The notes: generated by a model from the sequence alone, not told the origin. DNA of 64,000 nt from SB21 sp964415295 (GCA_964415295.1 CAYPYN010000002.1:248001-312000), one strand, 5' to 3'; shown: positions 19,319 to 30,482, counted from the first letter of the stretch. Made by a program: numbers and translations.

Positions 19319-20655
19319 AGCCCTCCGATCGTAATATCGGCAATCCTGAGCGTCGGGCACGCAAGATGCCCTCGGAACTCAAGGTCATTACCTACCGAAA
19401 CTATTCTCCCAAGCATATCCTTCATGTTCGCCGTAATCACTACTTCATGTACCGGAAAAACCATTTGCCCGCTCTCGACCCAAACACCCGATGCGCCGTA
19501 TGAAAAGCGGCCGGTGTTCGAGTCAAAATCAAATCCCAATAATTTGAGAACATACAATCCTCGCCGGGTCTCTGAGATTATGTTATCAGGTGAAACGCTC
19601 CCATTCTCAATATAAAAATTATTGGGGCCAATCGTAATCTCCGAATCGTGACGGCGGTGGGCATGACCCGTTGAATCAGTACCTGCCGTCCGTGCCGCTT
19701 TGGTATCATATAAGAACCGCTTCAGTACTCCGTTTTCGACTACAGCGATCCTCTCGGAAGGCACGCCCTCGTCATCAAACGGACGCGATCCGGTCCGGCC
19801 TCTTAAGGTTCCATCGTCGGTGATGGAAAGGTATTCCGGAGCTATCGTCACTCCCAAATCGTTCTTCAGACAGGAGGATCCTCTGTTCACATGATCGCCA
19901 TGGATCAGCGAAAAGAAGTCTGAAAGAAAAACCACGCCGCAAGAAGGATCCAGTATCAGATCAGCCCGGGTGGTTGCTATCTTTCTCGCTCCGAGTAAAC
20001 GGACCGTACGTGTTACGGCCTCTTCGGCTAACCTCTCGGGTGAAGGCAGCCGGCTGAAAAAGCGGTCGTACGAATACCGGCTTAGAGAACTGCGAACCTC
20101 TTCCAACTCGCCGACCGGTGACACGTGCAGCCCGGCTATCGTTGCCGGATAAGCGCCGGAAAGACCTGTTGAATTGTATATTTCGGTAGTGATCGTTTTC
20201 GAAAAAAATACGGCTCCGTCGGATGACCGGATTCTCTCATCCAGTTCGAATAGTCTTTTTTCAGCCGATCGTGCGACGTCTATACCTTTCTCCGCCGACA
20301 ACGACTCTGTCTGCGGATCAAAAATCTCCAATTCGGCCCGGTTAACCGATTGCAGATCGGGCAGTCGATTCCCGTCGTCCTTAGCTGTAATCTTCGCCAT
20401 TCGGATAGCCGCGTCGATCAGCGTATCTAAAGAGGATACGGATAAATCAGTGCCGCTGGCCATACCCACGCGTGATCCAATAAAAGTACGCAATCCTATT
20501 CCGGTAAAATCAGAAAAGGATAGTCTTTCAATATTTTGGTTAAAGATATCAACTGAGAAAGTACGGCCGGACTGAAGAAAGACTTCGGCGTGCGAGGCGC
20601 CTTTACGCAGACAGCGCCGTAATGTCGTTTCGGCAAGGTAAGAATGGTCGTTCAA
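19315..20655 (-). CDS. TldD/PmbA family protein (TldE/PmbA subunit)
   Basis: A 446-residue member of the TldD/TldE protease family. In TldD-TldE pairs, TldD carries the zinc HExxxH motif and TldE does not; no such motif is seen here, so this is the TldE/PmbA type. The Asp/Glu-rich C-terminal barrel ends with a PVHEVVITANMKDML-like segment typical of the family. The start is a TTG that overlaps the TGA stop of rsgA (TTGA), with no closer ATG, so translation is coupled. No tldD is seen in the window, and the partner must lie elsewhere. Confidence 0.85.
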   Translation of the reverse strand: MNDHSYLAETTLRRCLRKGASHAEVFLQSGRTFSVDIFNQNIERLSFSDFTGIGLRTFIGSRVGMASGTDLSVSSLDTLIDAAIRMAKITAKDDGNRLPDLQSVNRAELEIFDPQTESLSAEKGIDVARSAEKRLFELDERIRSSDGAVFFSKTITTEIYNSTGLSGAYPATIAGLHVSPVGELEEVRSSLSRYSYDRFFSRLPSPERLAEEAVTRTVRLLGARKIATTRADLILDPSCGVVFLSDFFSLIHGDHVNRGSSCLKNDLGVTIAPEYLSITDDGTLRGRTGSRPFDDEGVPSERIAVVENGVLKRFLYDTKAARTAGTDSTGHAHRRHDSEITIGPNNFYIENGSVSPDNIISETRRGLYVLKLLGFDFDSNTGRFSYGASGVWVESGQMVFPVHEVVITANMKDMLGRIVSVGNDLEFRGHLACPTLRIADITIGGL

Positions 20656-21869
20656 GACGGCAGATTTTCAATGATCCTGAGATAGTTCTGATAACGGTCT
20701 TCCGATATATCCCCTTCTTTGACCGCGTCGATGACTTTGCATCCGGACTCATCCACGTGACTGCAATCGAGCGATGCGCATTGGGAATTGTAATTTCTGA
20801 AATCACGGAAGTATTTCTTAAGATCCTTTGGCGCGATTCCGCCTATTTCGTAATCCCTTACGCCCGGCGTATCGATAAGATAGCCGCCGCCCTCCAGACG
20901 TGCACTTTGGATCTTACGGGTCTCAATATAATCGTCGGACCAGATGGCTTTGAAGTCCTCCGGCTCCAAGTGAGTGGTCGGCTTAGATGATTCGGTGAGA
21001 ATGCGGAACAACGCGGATTTTCCGACGCCGGCATGGCCGGTAATAACGGTAGTTTTATTCTTTATCATCGAACGGATTTCCTGCATGGCCGAACTCAGCA
21101 CAACGGATGTATAGATGACACGATATCCCATTCGTTTGTACGTATCTAATTGCTCGAGAAAAGAATTATCCTCCGCAAGATCGATTTTGGAACAACAGAT
21201 CACAGGCTTGAAACCTCTTTTTTCGCAAACGGCCAAATGTACATCCAGCCAGTCGGTACGCATGACTGGTTCCTTAACGGAGACCATCAGCAATACCTGA
21301 TTCACATTGGCCGCCTGGACAATCTCACGTCCTTTGGCCGATGGGCAAGCAAGGTAGTTCTGCCTCGGTTCATATTTGTCGATCAGCCCGCGTTCGGCGG
21401 ATCGCAGCGTCATGCGGACGCGGTCGCCGATATAAATCGGCCCTTGACGCAAGATGGACTCCTGTACAGAACAGACGTACTCTTTATTCTCCGACGTCAC
21501 AAAATAATCTTTATCGTCGATGGACGAGACAAATCCGTTCAGCGTCTTGACCTTGAAGGAAGCTTGAGGCTGCTTGACCTGCGGCGGCAAGGGTTTATGG
21601 CCTTGCTGCACTTTCCCGGCTTCAAAAGGCTTTTTGTTTTTTTGGTCCTGTGCGTGAGGCCGCTTGTCGGAGCCTTTGAACTTGTCTTTTTTTGACCTCT
21701 TGTCTTTGAACTTATCGCGGTTGGGTTGATTTTGCGGCTGGACGGACGGCTCCTTTTCTTTGGCCGTCCTTTCGGATTCAACCTTTTTCTGTTGACCGTT
21801 ACTCTGCGAAATCTTCAATTTCTGATTCAGCTCGTCCAGATATTTCTGAGACCAATTGCTATCGGACAT
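20652..21869 (-). CDS. rsgA: Ribosome small subunit-dependent GTPase A
   Basis: A 405-residue RsgA/YjeQ GTPase for 30S maturation. It has circularly permuted GTPase motifs: G4 as SKID at about 227-230, then G1 GHAGVGKS at about 278-285, then G3 DTPG at about 333-336. The C-terminal zinc site is Cys364, Cys369, His371, Cys377. The first 105 residues are a Lys/Gln-rich disordered tail absent from typical RsgA, before the OB fold. The start chosen is the ATG at 21869 (AGGAG six bases upstream); a GTG lies just before it. Confidence 0.92.
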   Translation of the reverse strand: MSDSNWSQKYLDELNQKLKISQSNGQQKKVESERTAKEKEPSVQPQNQPNRDKFKDKRSKKDKFKGSDKRPHAQDQKNKKPFEAGKVQQGHKPLPPQVKQPQASFKVKTLNGFVSSIDDKDYFVTSENKEYVCSVQESILRQGPIYIGDRVRMTLRSAERGLIDKYEPRQNYLACPSAKGREIVQAANVNQVLLMVSVKEPVMRTDWLDVHLAVCEKRGFKPVICCSKIDLAEDNSFLEQLDTYKRMGYRVIYTSVVLSSAMQEIRSMIKNKTTVITGHAGVGKSALFRILTESSKPTTHLEPEDFKAIWSDDYIETRKIQSARLEGGGYLIDTPGVRDYEIGGIAPKDLKKYFRDFRNYNSQCASLDCSHVDESGCKVIDAVKEGDISEDRYQNYLRIIENLPS

Positions 21870-21877
21870 CACAGCTC

Positions 21878-22375
21878 CTATTTCAGTTTTTCAAATTCAG
21901 CAAACAGACGATCATACGTGTCTGCAATATACTCCGGCATGACCTTTACGTCGCCGATAACGGGCATAAAATTAGTATCCCCATTCCACCTCGGCACGAT
22001 ATGCATGTGTACGTGATCGTCGATGCCGGCCCCGGCCGTACGCCCCAAATTCACTCCCAGATTGAATCCATCGGGTTTCATACATTCCCGCAAAGCGGTG
22101 AGGCACTTCTGAGTCGTTTGCATAAAATCCAACAGCGTTTCCGGCGGCAACGCATTGATATCCCCCGCATGCTGAAACGGAACGACCATCAGATGACCGT
22201 TATTATACGGATACAAATTCATCATGACAAAATTGTGCGTAGAGCGAAAGAGAATCAGATTATCTTTATCGGTATCGTCCTGCGGTTTGAAGCAGAAGAT
22301 GCATCCTTCGCCTTCGCTCTTATCCGCCGCTTTGATGTAACGCATGCGCCAGGGCGCCCATAATTGAGTCGGCAC
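21878..22375 (-). CDS. HIT domain protein (Ap4A hydrolase/phosphorylase-like)
   Basis: A 165-residue histidine-triad protein. The catalytic HVHMH motif is at residues 121-125. A pair of cysteines (GCIFC, 25-28) likely binds zinc. It starts with a GTG at 22375. This family branch includes diadenosine tetraphosphate hydrolases and phosphorylases. It is in the six-gene minus operon, between ispG (28 bases) and rsgA (8 bases). Confidence 0.9.
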   Translation of the reverse strand: MPTQLWAPWRMRYIKAADKSEGEGCIFCFKPQDDTDKDNLILFRSTHNFVMMNLYPYNNGHLMVVPFQHAGDINALPPETLLDFMQTTQKCLTALRECMKPDGFNLGVNLGRTAGAGIDDHVHMHIVPRWNGDTNFMPVIGDVKVMPEYIADTYDRLFAEFEKLK

Positions 22376-22403
22376 AATACTCTCCGTTGTTATAAATTAA
22401 AAA

Positions 22404-24473
22404 TTACTGCGGTTCGTTCCACAGGCCCTTTGACTTAATCAAATCGATCAAACGCTGGTCGGCATCGGCCATATCGATATTCCGCTCCACTAGTTCTTTG
22501 CCCACATACAGATTGATCTTTCCGACGCCGGATCCGACGTAACCGAAGTCCGCATCCGCCATTTCACCGGGTCCATTAACAATGCATCCCATGATAGCTA
22601 TCTTGACGCCCTTCAAGTGGCCCGTTTTGGACTTGATCCTCGCCGTCACTTCCTGCAGATCGAACAAAGTGCGGCCGCAGGAAGGACATGATATAAACTC
22701 CGTTTTTGAAATCCTGAGTCTTGCGGCCTGAAGGATATTGAAACTCAACCTCACCAGATCACCGGAATTCATATGGTGATCCCCGATATATATTGCATCG
22801 CCGATGCCGTCGCATAAAAGTGCCCCGATCTGAATAGAAGCTTCAAATAATGTGGGACGCTGTGCGATCGGTTGGTAGTTAAGACCGACGGCGGACGGCA
22901 ATCCTTTCTGATGAAGTTTAGCGACCAGCACACGGTTGATATGAACCGGATCCTCGCCGTTCAAGGAAATAGAAACATTTTTGAAATCTTCACGGTAACA
23001 GACTTGAATCCATTGGGCGGCCAGTTCTGTTGCCGCATCCATGTCCACGCGATCCCATTCTGCAGACATTTCCAGATGCAATCCTTTTTTGTCATAACCC
23101 TTCATTGCGCGGACCAGGGTCGTTATTTCCTCTTTCCAGTTTTCCGAAGGCAAAAAATGAAGCCTGTCACAGAAGGGTACGGCTTGTTCGGCAAGACCTT
23201 TCTGACGCACCACGCACGCGGAAATCACCACGGGAAGCCGACCAGTTTGAACGGCCTCATATATTTTTTGAAGGGCGGAAACTTGGGAAACGTCCGTAAT
23301 CTCGCATCGGATGATCTCCGCTTTGGCAATTTCTTCGGTTCCAGCTCGGCATAAAGACTTGATCTCGGAAAACGCATGGGGAGTATCGCCGATCGGTGTT
23401 TGCAGCGGAACTTCGACGCGCACGTGATGAACTCCGCCGTAATTAAATGCCGGCAATTCAACGGTCTGCGACCATCGCCTTGCGTAGTTGAACGGATCAC
23501 GCGGCTCATGAAGGTCGGCCGCAGGTTCCGTGAAAATCTCATTCCGGCCGGCATCGTACCCGGCCGCAATGGCACGGGCCGCGGGGATTTCGTGCACCGA
23601 ATCTTCTGTAAGAGAGACCCGGATCGTATCTCCGATACCGTCTTCAAGTAAAGATCCTATGCCGATCGCGGATTTGATGCGTCCGTCCTCACCGTCACCC
23701 GCCTCCGTCACACCTAAGTGAAACGGATAGTCCATACCGAGTTCATACATTCGGGCCGCCAATAAGCGGTAAGCCGCGATCATGACCTGAACATTGGAGG
23801 ACTTCATCGACAAAACTATATTCCGGTAATCGTACCTTTCGCAGATCGAGACAAATTCCAAAGCCGACTCGACCATTCCCAGAGGCGTATCCCCATATCG
23901 GCTCATGATGCGGTCAGAAAGAGATCCATGGTTGGTACCGATGCGCATGGCAATCCCGTATTCTTTACATTTCAGGACCAGCGGGCGAAAAGCTTCTTCC
24001 AGCCGTTCCAGTTCCTTTTCATAAATACTGTCGGAATAGTCGATCACGGCAAATTTTTTCTTATCGGCATAATTGCCCGGATTGATTCTTACCTTCTCGA
24101 CAAATTCCGCCGCCTTCATGGCCGCATTGGGCGTAAAGTGAATATCGGCAACCAACGGAATCTTAATTCCCTGACGGCGTAAGCCGTCGCGGATATTCCT
24201 AAGGTTTTCCGCATCTTTGATCGAAGGCGCCGTGATCCGCACGATCTCGCATCCGGCTTCATAAAGATCGATTACCTGCCGGACCGTAGCCTCCGTGTCC
24301 ATGGTATCCGTGGTGGTCATCGATTGGACGCGAATCGGATTGTTCCCTCCGATGCCGACATCACCCACTTTGACTTCTCTTGTCTTCCGACGAACATACC
24401 TGAATGGATGCTCGCAGTATCGGATCTTACTTTTGGTGTGAATAATGTGAGGATGGGGAGCTAATACGTCCAT
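22404..24473 (-). CDS. ispG: 4-hydroxy-3-methylbut-2-enyl-diphosphate synthase (long form)
   Basis: A 689-residue IspG (GcpE), the penultimate enzyme of the MEP isoprenoid pathway. The N-terminal TIM barrel (about 40-300) is followed by an extra domain of about 250 residues, as in the Bacteroidota, Chlamydiae and plant forms. The C-terminal iron-sulphur domain carries Cys596, Cys599 and Cys630 plus Glu637 in NGPGE. The barrel opens with REVKVGDVGIGGNNPIRVQS and TTDTMDTEAT. Length supports the long form and fits the FCB assignment. Confidence 0.96.
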   Translation of the reverse strand: MDVLAPHPHIIHTKSKIRYCEHPFRYVRRKTREVKVGDVGIGGNNPIRVQSMTTTDTMDTEATVRQVIDLYEAGCEIVRITAPSIKDAENLRNIRDGLRRQGIKIPLVADIHFTPNAAMKAAEFVEKVRINPGNYADKKKFAVIDYSDSIYEKELERLEEAFRPLVLKCKEYGIAMRIGTNHGSLSDRIMSRYGDTPLGMVESALEFVSICERYDYRNIVLSMKSSNVQVMIAAYRLLAARMYELGMDYPFHLGVTEAGDGEDGRIKSAIGIGSLLEDGIGDTIRVSLTEDSVHEIPAARAIAAGYDAGRNEIFTEPAADLHEPRDPFNYARRWSQTVELPAFNYGGVHHVRVEVPLQTPIGDTPHAFSEIKSLCRAGTEEIAKAEIIRCEITDVSQVSALQKIYEAVQTGRLPVVISACVVRQKGLAEQAVPFCDRLHFLPSENWKEEITTLVRAMKGYDKKGLHLEMSAEWDRVDMDAATELAAQWIQVCYREDFKNVSISLNGEDPVHINRVLVAKLHQKGLPSAVGLNYQPIAQRPTLFEASIQIGALLCDGIGDAIYIGDHHMNSGDLVRLSFNILQAARLRISKTEFISCPSCGRTLFDLQEVTARIKSKTGHLKGVKIAIMGCIVNGPGEMADADFGYVGSGVGKINLYVGKELVERNIDMADADQRLIDLIKSKGLWNEPQ

Positions 24474-24493
24474 GGGGTCATTAAAATTGATGC

Positions 24494-25246
24494 TTAATTT
24501 TGAGAAACCCCGATACGGAGTATGCCGCTTTCAATTTTTTTTATCACCTTTTGCAGATTTTCATGTTCTTCGGTTTCGGGCACCGTGAGCGCGAGTATGC
24601 AGGTTTCATTGTTTGAACCCTTGTCGATCACTTTTTTCGCGAAAACATTGAGACGCCCCTGACCGATAATGATAGGGCGCACCATAGGATCCGTCTCGTA
24701 ATTCTGCGCCACGGCTACGTTCATGGCCTGGATGACATTACGGAGCGAATCCCCGTCCAAAACGCGTGAACCGACCGTGATCTTGGGTTTTCGGTCCACA
24801 TTGTAGATACCTGCGGCGGCGTAATTATGGACATTAATATGGTACATCATCAGCATAAGCAGACCGTCCGCATCTTGCTCTGCGCGTTGTTTCCTCCGGT
24901 CAAAGAACTGCCGGATCACTTCAATTTGCCCCTTGAGTTTATTACCGGCGCATATTGGATGGGATACAAAACAGGAACGGCCCCGGCAGGTATCCAGCGG
25001 TTCTCCGCATAACTGACTGCGCCAGTAATCGGTGGTTGGCATCATTCTCTTAATGATCGCTTCGCGCGACAAAGGTTGCCCTTGTTCGTCACGGCCGATA
25101 TACAAAGCGGCATCCCACAAAAATTCCTGAATATCGGAAAGTTCATAGGGATTGGCCTTGGCAATGATCTGATCGAATGTCTCCTTTTGATATACATTCT
25201 TAATCAGATCCACCTTAAATTCACGGCTTAGGTTTTCTTTCGGCAT
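24494..25246 (-). CDS. Conserved hypothetical protein with four-cysteine cluster
   Basis: A 250-residue cytosolic protein that I do not recognise. A compact cluster of Cys80, Cys87, Cys92 and Cys99 (spacing C-x6-C-x4-C-x6-C) suggests an iron-sulphur or zinc site. It lies between two mainly helical parts, with a C-terminal half (about 125-250) that has mixed strands. No signal or membrane helix is seen. It is between gpsA and ispG with 20-base gaps on either side. Linkage to isoprenoid or phospholipid synthesis is suggested only by context. Confidence 0.6.
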   Translation of the reverse strand: MPKENLSREFKVDLIKNVYQKETFDQIIAKANPYELSDIQEFLWDAALYIGRDEQGQPLSREAIIKRMMPTTDYWRSQLCGEPLDTCRGRSCFVSHPICAGNKLKGQIEVIRQFFDRRKQRAEQDADGLLMLMMYHINVHNYAAAGIYNVDRKPKITVGSRVLDGDSLRNVIQAMNVAVAQNYETDPMVRPIIIGQGRLNVFAKKVIDKGSNNETCILALTVPETEEHENLQKVIKKIESGILRIGVSQN

Positions 25247-25266
25247 ATTAAAACGTCCTCCTCTGC

Positions 25267-26286
25267 TTACGGCAGTCCGGAATGTTCGGATTTGGATTCA
25301 CGGGTCATAAGGTCGTACACGGCCGTCTTCGGGGATTTGCCCTCAAAGACCACCAGGTATACTTGTTCAATGATCGGCATTTCTATACCATGTTTTTTTG
25401 ATAAAGCGTAAGCCGCCTTCGCAGTCTTGACGCCTTCAGCAATCATCTTCATAGAAGATAATATTTCATCCAGCTTTTTGCCCTGTCCGAGCTGAATACC
25501 GACGCTGCGGTTACGGCTAAGATCTCCCGTACATGTCAATACAAGATCGCCCATGCCCGAGAGACCCAGGAACGTCATTTCCTTGGCGCCCATTTTTTTC
25601 CCAAGCCGGAGAATCTCCGCAACGCCTCGCGTAATGAGAGCGGCTCGCGTATTATGACCGAATCCCAAGCCGTCGCTGATACCGGCGGCTATCGCAATGA
25701 CGTTTTTTAACGCACTGGCCAATTCGGATCCCACGATATCGTCCGACGTGTAGACGCGAAAACGCTCATTGGCAAATACCGATTGGCAGTACTTGGCCGC
25801 TTCCTGATTTCTTGAAGCAACTGTGACGGCGGTCGGCAGTCCCTGCGCAACCTCGCGGGCAAAACTCGGCCCTGAAAGAAATGCCAATTGATTATGGCTG
25901 GACGAAGGCAAAATTTCCAACAGAAGCTCCGACATGGTAAGCAGCGTGTCGTTCTCGATCCCTTTGGTACAATTTAAAATGATCGTATCATCATTAAGGT
26001 GCGGTATCGCCTGCTTCATAACCTGCCTTGTAGCGTGCGAAGGATTGACCTGCAGAACCAACTTTTTGCCAGAAACGGTCTCTTCAATGGAATCTGTGGC
26101 CACAATATTTTCAGGGAGTGAAATACCGGGCAGATATGTCACATTTTCATGGCTGGCGTTTACTGATTCCACTACGGCTTTTTCATAGGCCCACAAGGTA
26201 ACCGGATGTCCGCTTTTTCCGAGATGAACAGCAAGGGCAGTACCAAAACTGCCCGCCCCGATGATTCCGATATTGTTCTTTGACAT
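25267..26286 (-). CDS. gpsA: NAD(P)-dependent glycerol-3-phosphate dehydrogenase
   Basis: A 339-residue enzyme that makes sn-glycerol-3-phosphate for phospholipids. The Rossmann motif GAGSFGTALA is at about 9-18, and the catalytic region has KNVIAIAAGISDGLGFGHNTRAALITRG. The start chosen is the ATG at 26286, directly before the Rossmann strand. The longer open frame would contain the promoter. It is the first gene of the six-gene minus operon. Confidence 0.96.
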   Translation of the reverse strand: MSKNNIGIIGAGSFGTALAVHLGKSGHPVTLWAYEKAVVESVNASHENVTYLPGISLPENIVATDSIEETVSGKKLVLQVNPSHATRQVMKQAIPHLNDDTIILNCTKGIENDTLLTMSELLLEILPSSSHNQLAFLSGPSFAREVAQGLPTAVTVASRNQEAAKYCQSVFANERFRVYTSDDIVGSELASALKNVIAIAAGISDGLGFGHNTRAALITRGVAEILRLGKKMGAKEMTFLGLSGMGDLVLTCTGDLSRNRSVGIQLGQGKKLDEILSSMKMIAEGVKTAKAAYALSKKHGIEMPIIEQVYLVVFEGKSPKTAVYDLMTRESKSEHSGLP

Positions 26287-26319
26287 GGTCAACCAATATA
26301 TAATTGTTACAAGTTTGGG

Positions 26320-26348
26320 AATATAGAGATTTAATCTTTTTTTAGCAA
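26320..26348 (-). promoter_or_regulatory. Promoter of the gpsA operon
   Basis: On the minus strand TTGCTA (26348-26343), 17 bases, then TATATT (26325-26320) followed by CC. It is about 35 bases before the gpsA ATG and supports the shorter start. The -35 is weak, but the -10 has the form seen at other genes here. Confidence 0.45.
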
Positions 26349-26475
26349 GTAAATATACCGCATCCACCATGCTACCGACTGAAGCTCTTTCGTGGACATT
26401 GGATGAACAACAGGAATTTCACTTGAATTTTATCACAAAGGTAATTATGTTGGCGGGCAAGAAAGGAGAATATGT

Positions 26476-27033
26476 ATGAGAATTTTTCTCGAAGCCGGCA
26501 GTGGTTTTCAAAGTGGAGCGGATGCTTATGGCCGGGAGATCGTAGGTTCGGCAGACAGCGGGGCTATCGTCAATCAGTGCGCTGAATTTCTGTCCAAGCA
26601 GAAAGAAATCGTCGATCGATCCATACAGATTTTACCGACGCAGAACGCCGCAACGCAACTTGAAGAGATTTCCGATGAGGATATTCTTATCTCCGTTCAT
26701 GTCAACCTGTACGGTAATCCGGACGGCGAAGGCCTCCGCGGATTTTACAGAAGCTCGCGCCAACACAATTCCGAAAAATGCAAAGCCCTTGCCATCACCG
26801 TCACCAAAGGGCTCCACGATCATGTAGACATGTATTACCACGGCGTATACAATGAACAAAAGTCTACTTACACGCAATTGACACCTATTGTAAAAAGCCG
26901 TAGCATTGCCGCTCTTGTAGAGATAGGCTTTTCGGATTCGCGCAAGGGTATTGTCGGTGATGCCGTGCTTGCCAAGAATTTAGGGAACGGACTTGGCAAA
27001 GGTATTTTGAGGCACCTCACCAGCCAGCATTAA
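26476..27033 (+). CDS. Amidase_3-like protein with lost zinc ligand (possible pseudoenzyme)
   Basis: A 185-residue protein with the fold pattern of N-acetylmuramoyl-L-alanine amidases: SVHVN at about 73-77 (His75) and ALVEIGFSDS with Glu149 as the catalytic acid. The first motif, normally DPGHGG, reads LEAGSGF, so the zinc-binding His is replaced by Ser9. No signal peptide is seen, so it appears cytosolic. Loss of a metal ligand and of export suggests a non-catalytic or altered role. It has AAAGGAG upstream. It diverges from gpsA. Confidence 0.65.
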   Translation: MRIFLEAGSGFQSGADAYGREIVGSADSGAIVNQCAEFLSKQKEIVDRSIQILPTQNAATQLEEISDEDILISVHVNLYGNPDGEGLRGFYRSSRQHNSEKCKALAITVTKGLHDHVDMYYHGVYNEQKSTYTQLTPIVKSRSIAALVEIGFSDSRKGIVGDAVLAKNLGNGLGKGILRHLTSQH

Positions 27034-27139
27034 GACGTCGGACAGTATCGATAAAATAACGACCGTCCGGTGGTCGTTCCAGTACAATATGATTGCAAGG
27101 TGTGAGCGATGGCCTTTTTGAAAGTTTCTAAAAAACGCC

Positions 27140-27168
27140 TTGACAAAGCATATCCAATTTGTTATTTT
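27140..27168 (+). promoter_or_regulatory. Promoter of the outer-membrane protein gene
   Basis: TTGACA (27140-27145), a 17-base spacer and TATTTT (27163-27168) lie about 100 bases before the coding start. The long leader (about 90 bases) contains no clear hairpin. Confidence 0.6.
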
Positions 27169-27265
27169 ATTTAACATTAAGAAGAAACATTATTGACTCA
27201 CACTTTGCTTTTGTTGTGGAGCCATCAACGCTCTTTAAGTCTTTGAGATTTTAATCGGAGGAATT

Positions 27266-28823
<1,558 letters not shown>

Positions 28824-28896
28824 CTTTTCTATTCGCCGTAGAAAAGGTCGATCCAAACATAGTTCCGGCTTAAAAATTATCTAATAGGAATTTTAG

Positions 28897-28925
28897 CCCC
28901 TTTCCGAAAGCGGAAAGGGGTTTTT
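28897..28925 (+). terminator. Terminator between glnB and glnA
   Basis: CCCCTTTCCG, loop AAAG, CGGAAAGGGG (28897-28920), then TTTTT. The stem is a perfect 10 bases. It should end the glnB transcript, so glnA probably has its own promoter in the next 60 bases. Confidence 0.9.
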
Positions 28926-28981
28926 AATTTTCAATATAAATCAAACGTTACTATTTACTTAAAACAAAAGGAGAACCCCGC

Positions 28982-30403
28982 ATGGCAAGTGAAGCGATCA
29001 AAAAAGTCCTTGATCTGGCGAAGAAGAAAGACGTCAAGGTGGTAGACTTGAAGTTCATGGATTTCATCGGCATCTGGCAGCATTTCTCGATTCCGTTGGA
29101 TGAACTCACCGAAGAAGTTTTTGATGACGGATTGGGTTTCGACGGTTCAAGCATCCGCGGATGGAAAGCGATCAATGAGAGCGATATGATCATCATCCCT
29201 GACCCGAGCACGGCATTCATCGATCCCTTTCAGTCACCAACCACTCTGAGCCTTACCGGGGATATTCATGAACCTCTTACCAAAGAGCGTTTCGGGCGAT
29301 GCCCGCGCGGTATTGCCACGGCGGCAGAGAATTTTCTGAAATCCACCGGTATTGCCGATACGGCGTACTTCGGTCCGGAAGCCGAATTCTTCATTTTCGA
29401 CGACGCTCGTTTCGACCAGGGTCAGAATTACGGTTTCTTCTATCTGGACTCTGTCGAAGGCATTTGGAACCGCGGACGTGAAGAGGGGCCCAACCTGGCC
29501 TATAAGACGCGTAATAAAGAAGGCTATTTCCCCGTTCCTCCGACGGATCGCTTCCAGAACATTCGTAATGAAATGATGATGGTCATGGAAGAGTGCGGGA
29601 TCAAGGTTGAACGTCAGCACCACGAAGTGGCGACGGGCGGGCAGGCCGAGATCGATTATCGTTTTGATTCTCTAAAGGCCAGCGGTGATAAACTGATGCT
29701 CTTCAAGTATATCATTAAGAACGTCGCTTTCAAACACGGCAAAACAGCTACATTCATGCCCAAACCTCTTTTTGGCGACAACGGAAGCGGAATGCACGTG
29801 CACATGAGTCTATGGAAAGGGGGCCAACCTTTGTTCGCAGGTAATCAGTACGCCGGCCTCAGCGAGATGGCTTTGTATTTCATCGGCGGCATCCTGAAAC
29901 ACACCAAAGCTTTGAATGCCCTCGCCAATCCGACCACCAATTCGTACAAACGTCTCACGCCCGGATTCGAAGCACCGGTCAATCTGGCTTACTCCCAAAG
30001 TAACCGCAGCGCCGCCGTTCGTATTCCGATGTATTCACCCAGCCCCAAAGCCAAACGCGTTGAATACCGCTGTCCGGATCCTTCATGCAATCCGTATCTG
30101 GCCTTTTCCGCAATGCTGATGGCCGGCATTGACGGCATACAAAACAAGATCCATCCCGGCGATCCGCTGGACAAGAATATTTACGATCTGGAGCCTGAAG
30201 AATTGGCCAAGGTCCCGTCCACGTGCGCATCCCTGGATGAAGCTTTGACGGCCCTTGAGAATGACCATGAATTCCTCCTCAAAGGCGAGGTCTTTTCAAC
30301 GGACGTGATCGAGACGTGGATCCAGTACAAACGGGAGAACGAAGTGAACGCATTGCGTCTGCGTCCGCATCCTTATGAGTTTGCCCTCTATTTTGATATT
30401 TAG
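28982..30403 (+). CDS. glnA: Type I glutamine synthetase
   Basis: A 473-residue GSI enzyme that forms glutamine from glutamate, ammonia and ATP. Active-site patterns include [10 protein letters not shown] (52-61), the GPEAEFF metal ligands (131-137) and [10 protein letters not shown]. Tyr401 in NIYDLEPEE matches the adenylylation tyrosine and, together with the length, indicates the beta subtype. AAAGGAG is the ribosome site. It lies downstream of glnB but after a terminator. No regulatory motif is clear in the 60-base leader. Confidence 0.97.
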   Translation: MASEAIKKVLDLAKKKDVKVVDLKFMDFIGIWQHFSIPLDELTEEVFDDGLGFDGSSIRGWKAINESDMIIIPDPSTAFIDPFQSPTTLSLTGDIHEPLTKERFGRCPRGIATAAENFLKSTGIADTAYFGPEAEFFIFDDARFDQGQNYGFFYLDSVEGIWNRGREEGPNLAYKTRNKEGYFPVPPTDRFQNIRNEMMMVMEECGIKVERQHHEVATGGQAEIDYRFDSLKASGDKLMLFKYIIKNVAFKHGKTATFMPKPLFGDNGSGMHVHMSLWKGGQPLFAGNQYAGLSEMALYFIGGILKHTKALNALANPTTNSYKRLTPGFEAPVNLAYSQSNRSAAVRIPMYSPSPKAKRVEYRCPDPSCNPYLAFSAMLMAGIDGIQNKIHPGDPLDKNIYDLEPEELAKVPSTCASLDEALTALENDHEFLLKGEVFSTDVIETWIQYKRENEVNALRLRPHPYEFALYFDI

Positions 30404-30448
30404 TCGGAATAGCCGGACCTCAAAGATTCAGCCGTTCTCTAAGACGGA

Positions 30449-30477
30449 AGGCCAGGGGCTATGCTCCTGGCCTTTTT
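30449..30477 (+). terminator. Terminator after glnA
   Basis: AGGCCAGG arm (30449 on), centre GGCTATGCT, CCTGGCCT arm to 30473, then TTTTTATC. It lies 46 bases after the glnA stop. Confidence 0.9.
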
Positions 30478-30482
30478 ATCTT

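Noticed and set aside
27056..27080. AACGACC/GGTCGTT hairpin after the amidase-like gene
   Set aside because: No T-run follows and the stem is short, so I do not call it a terminator.
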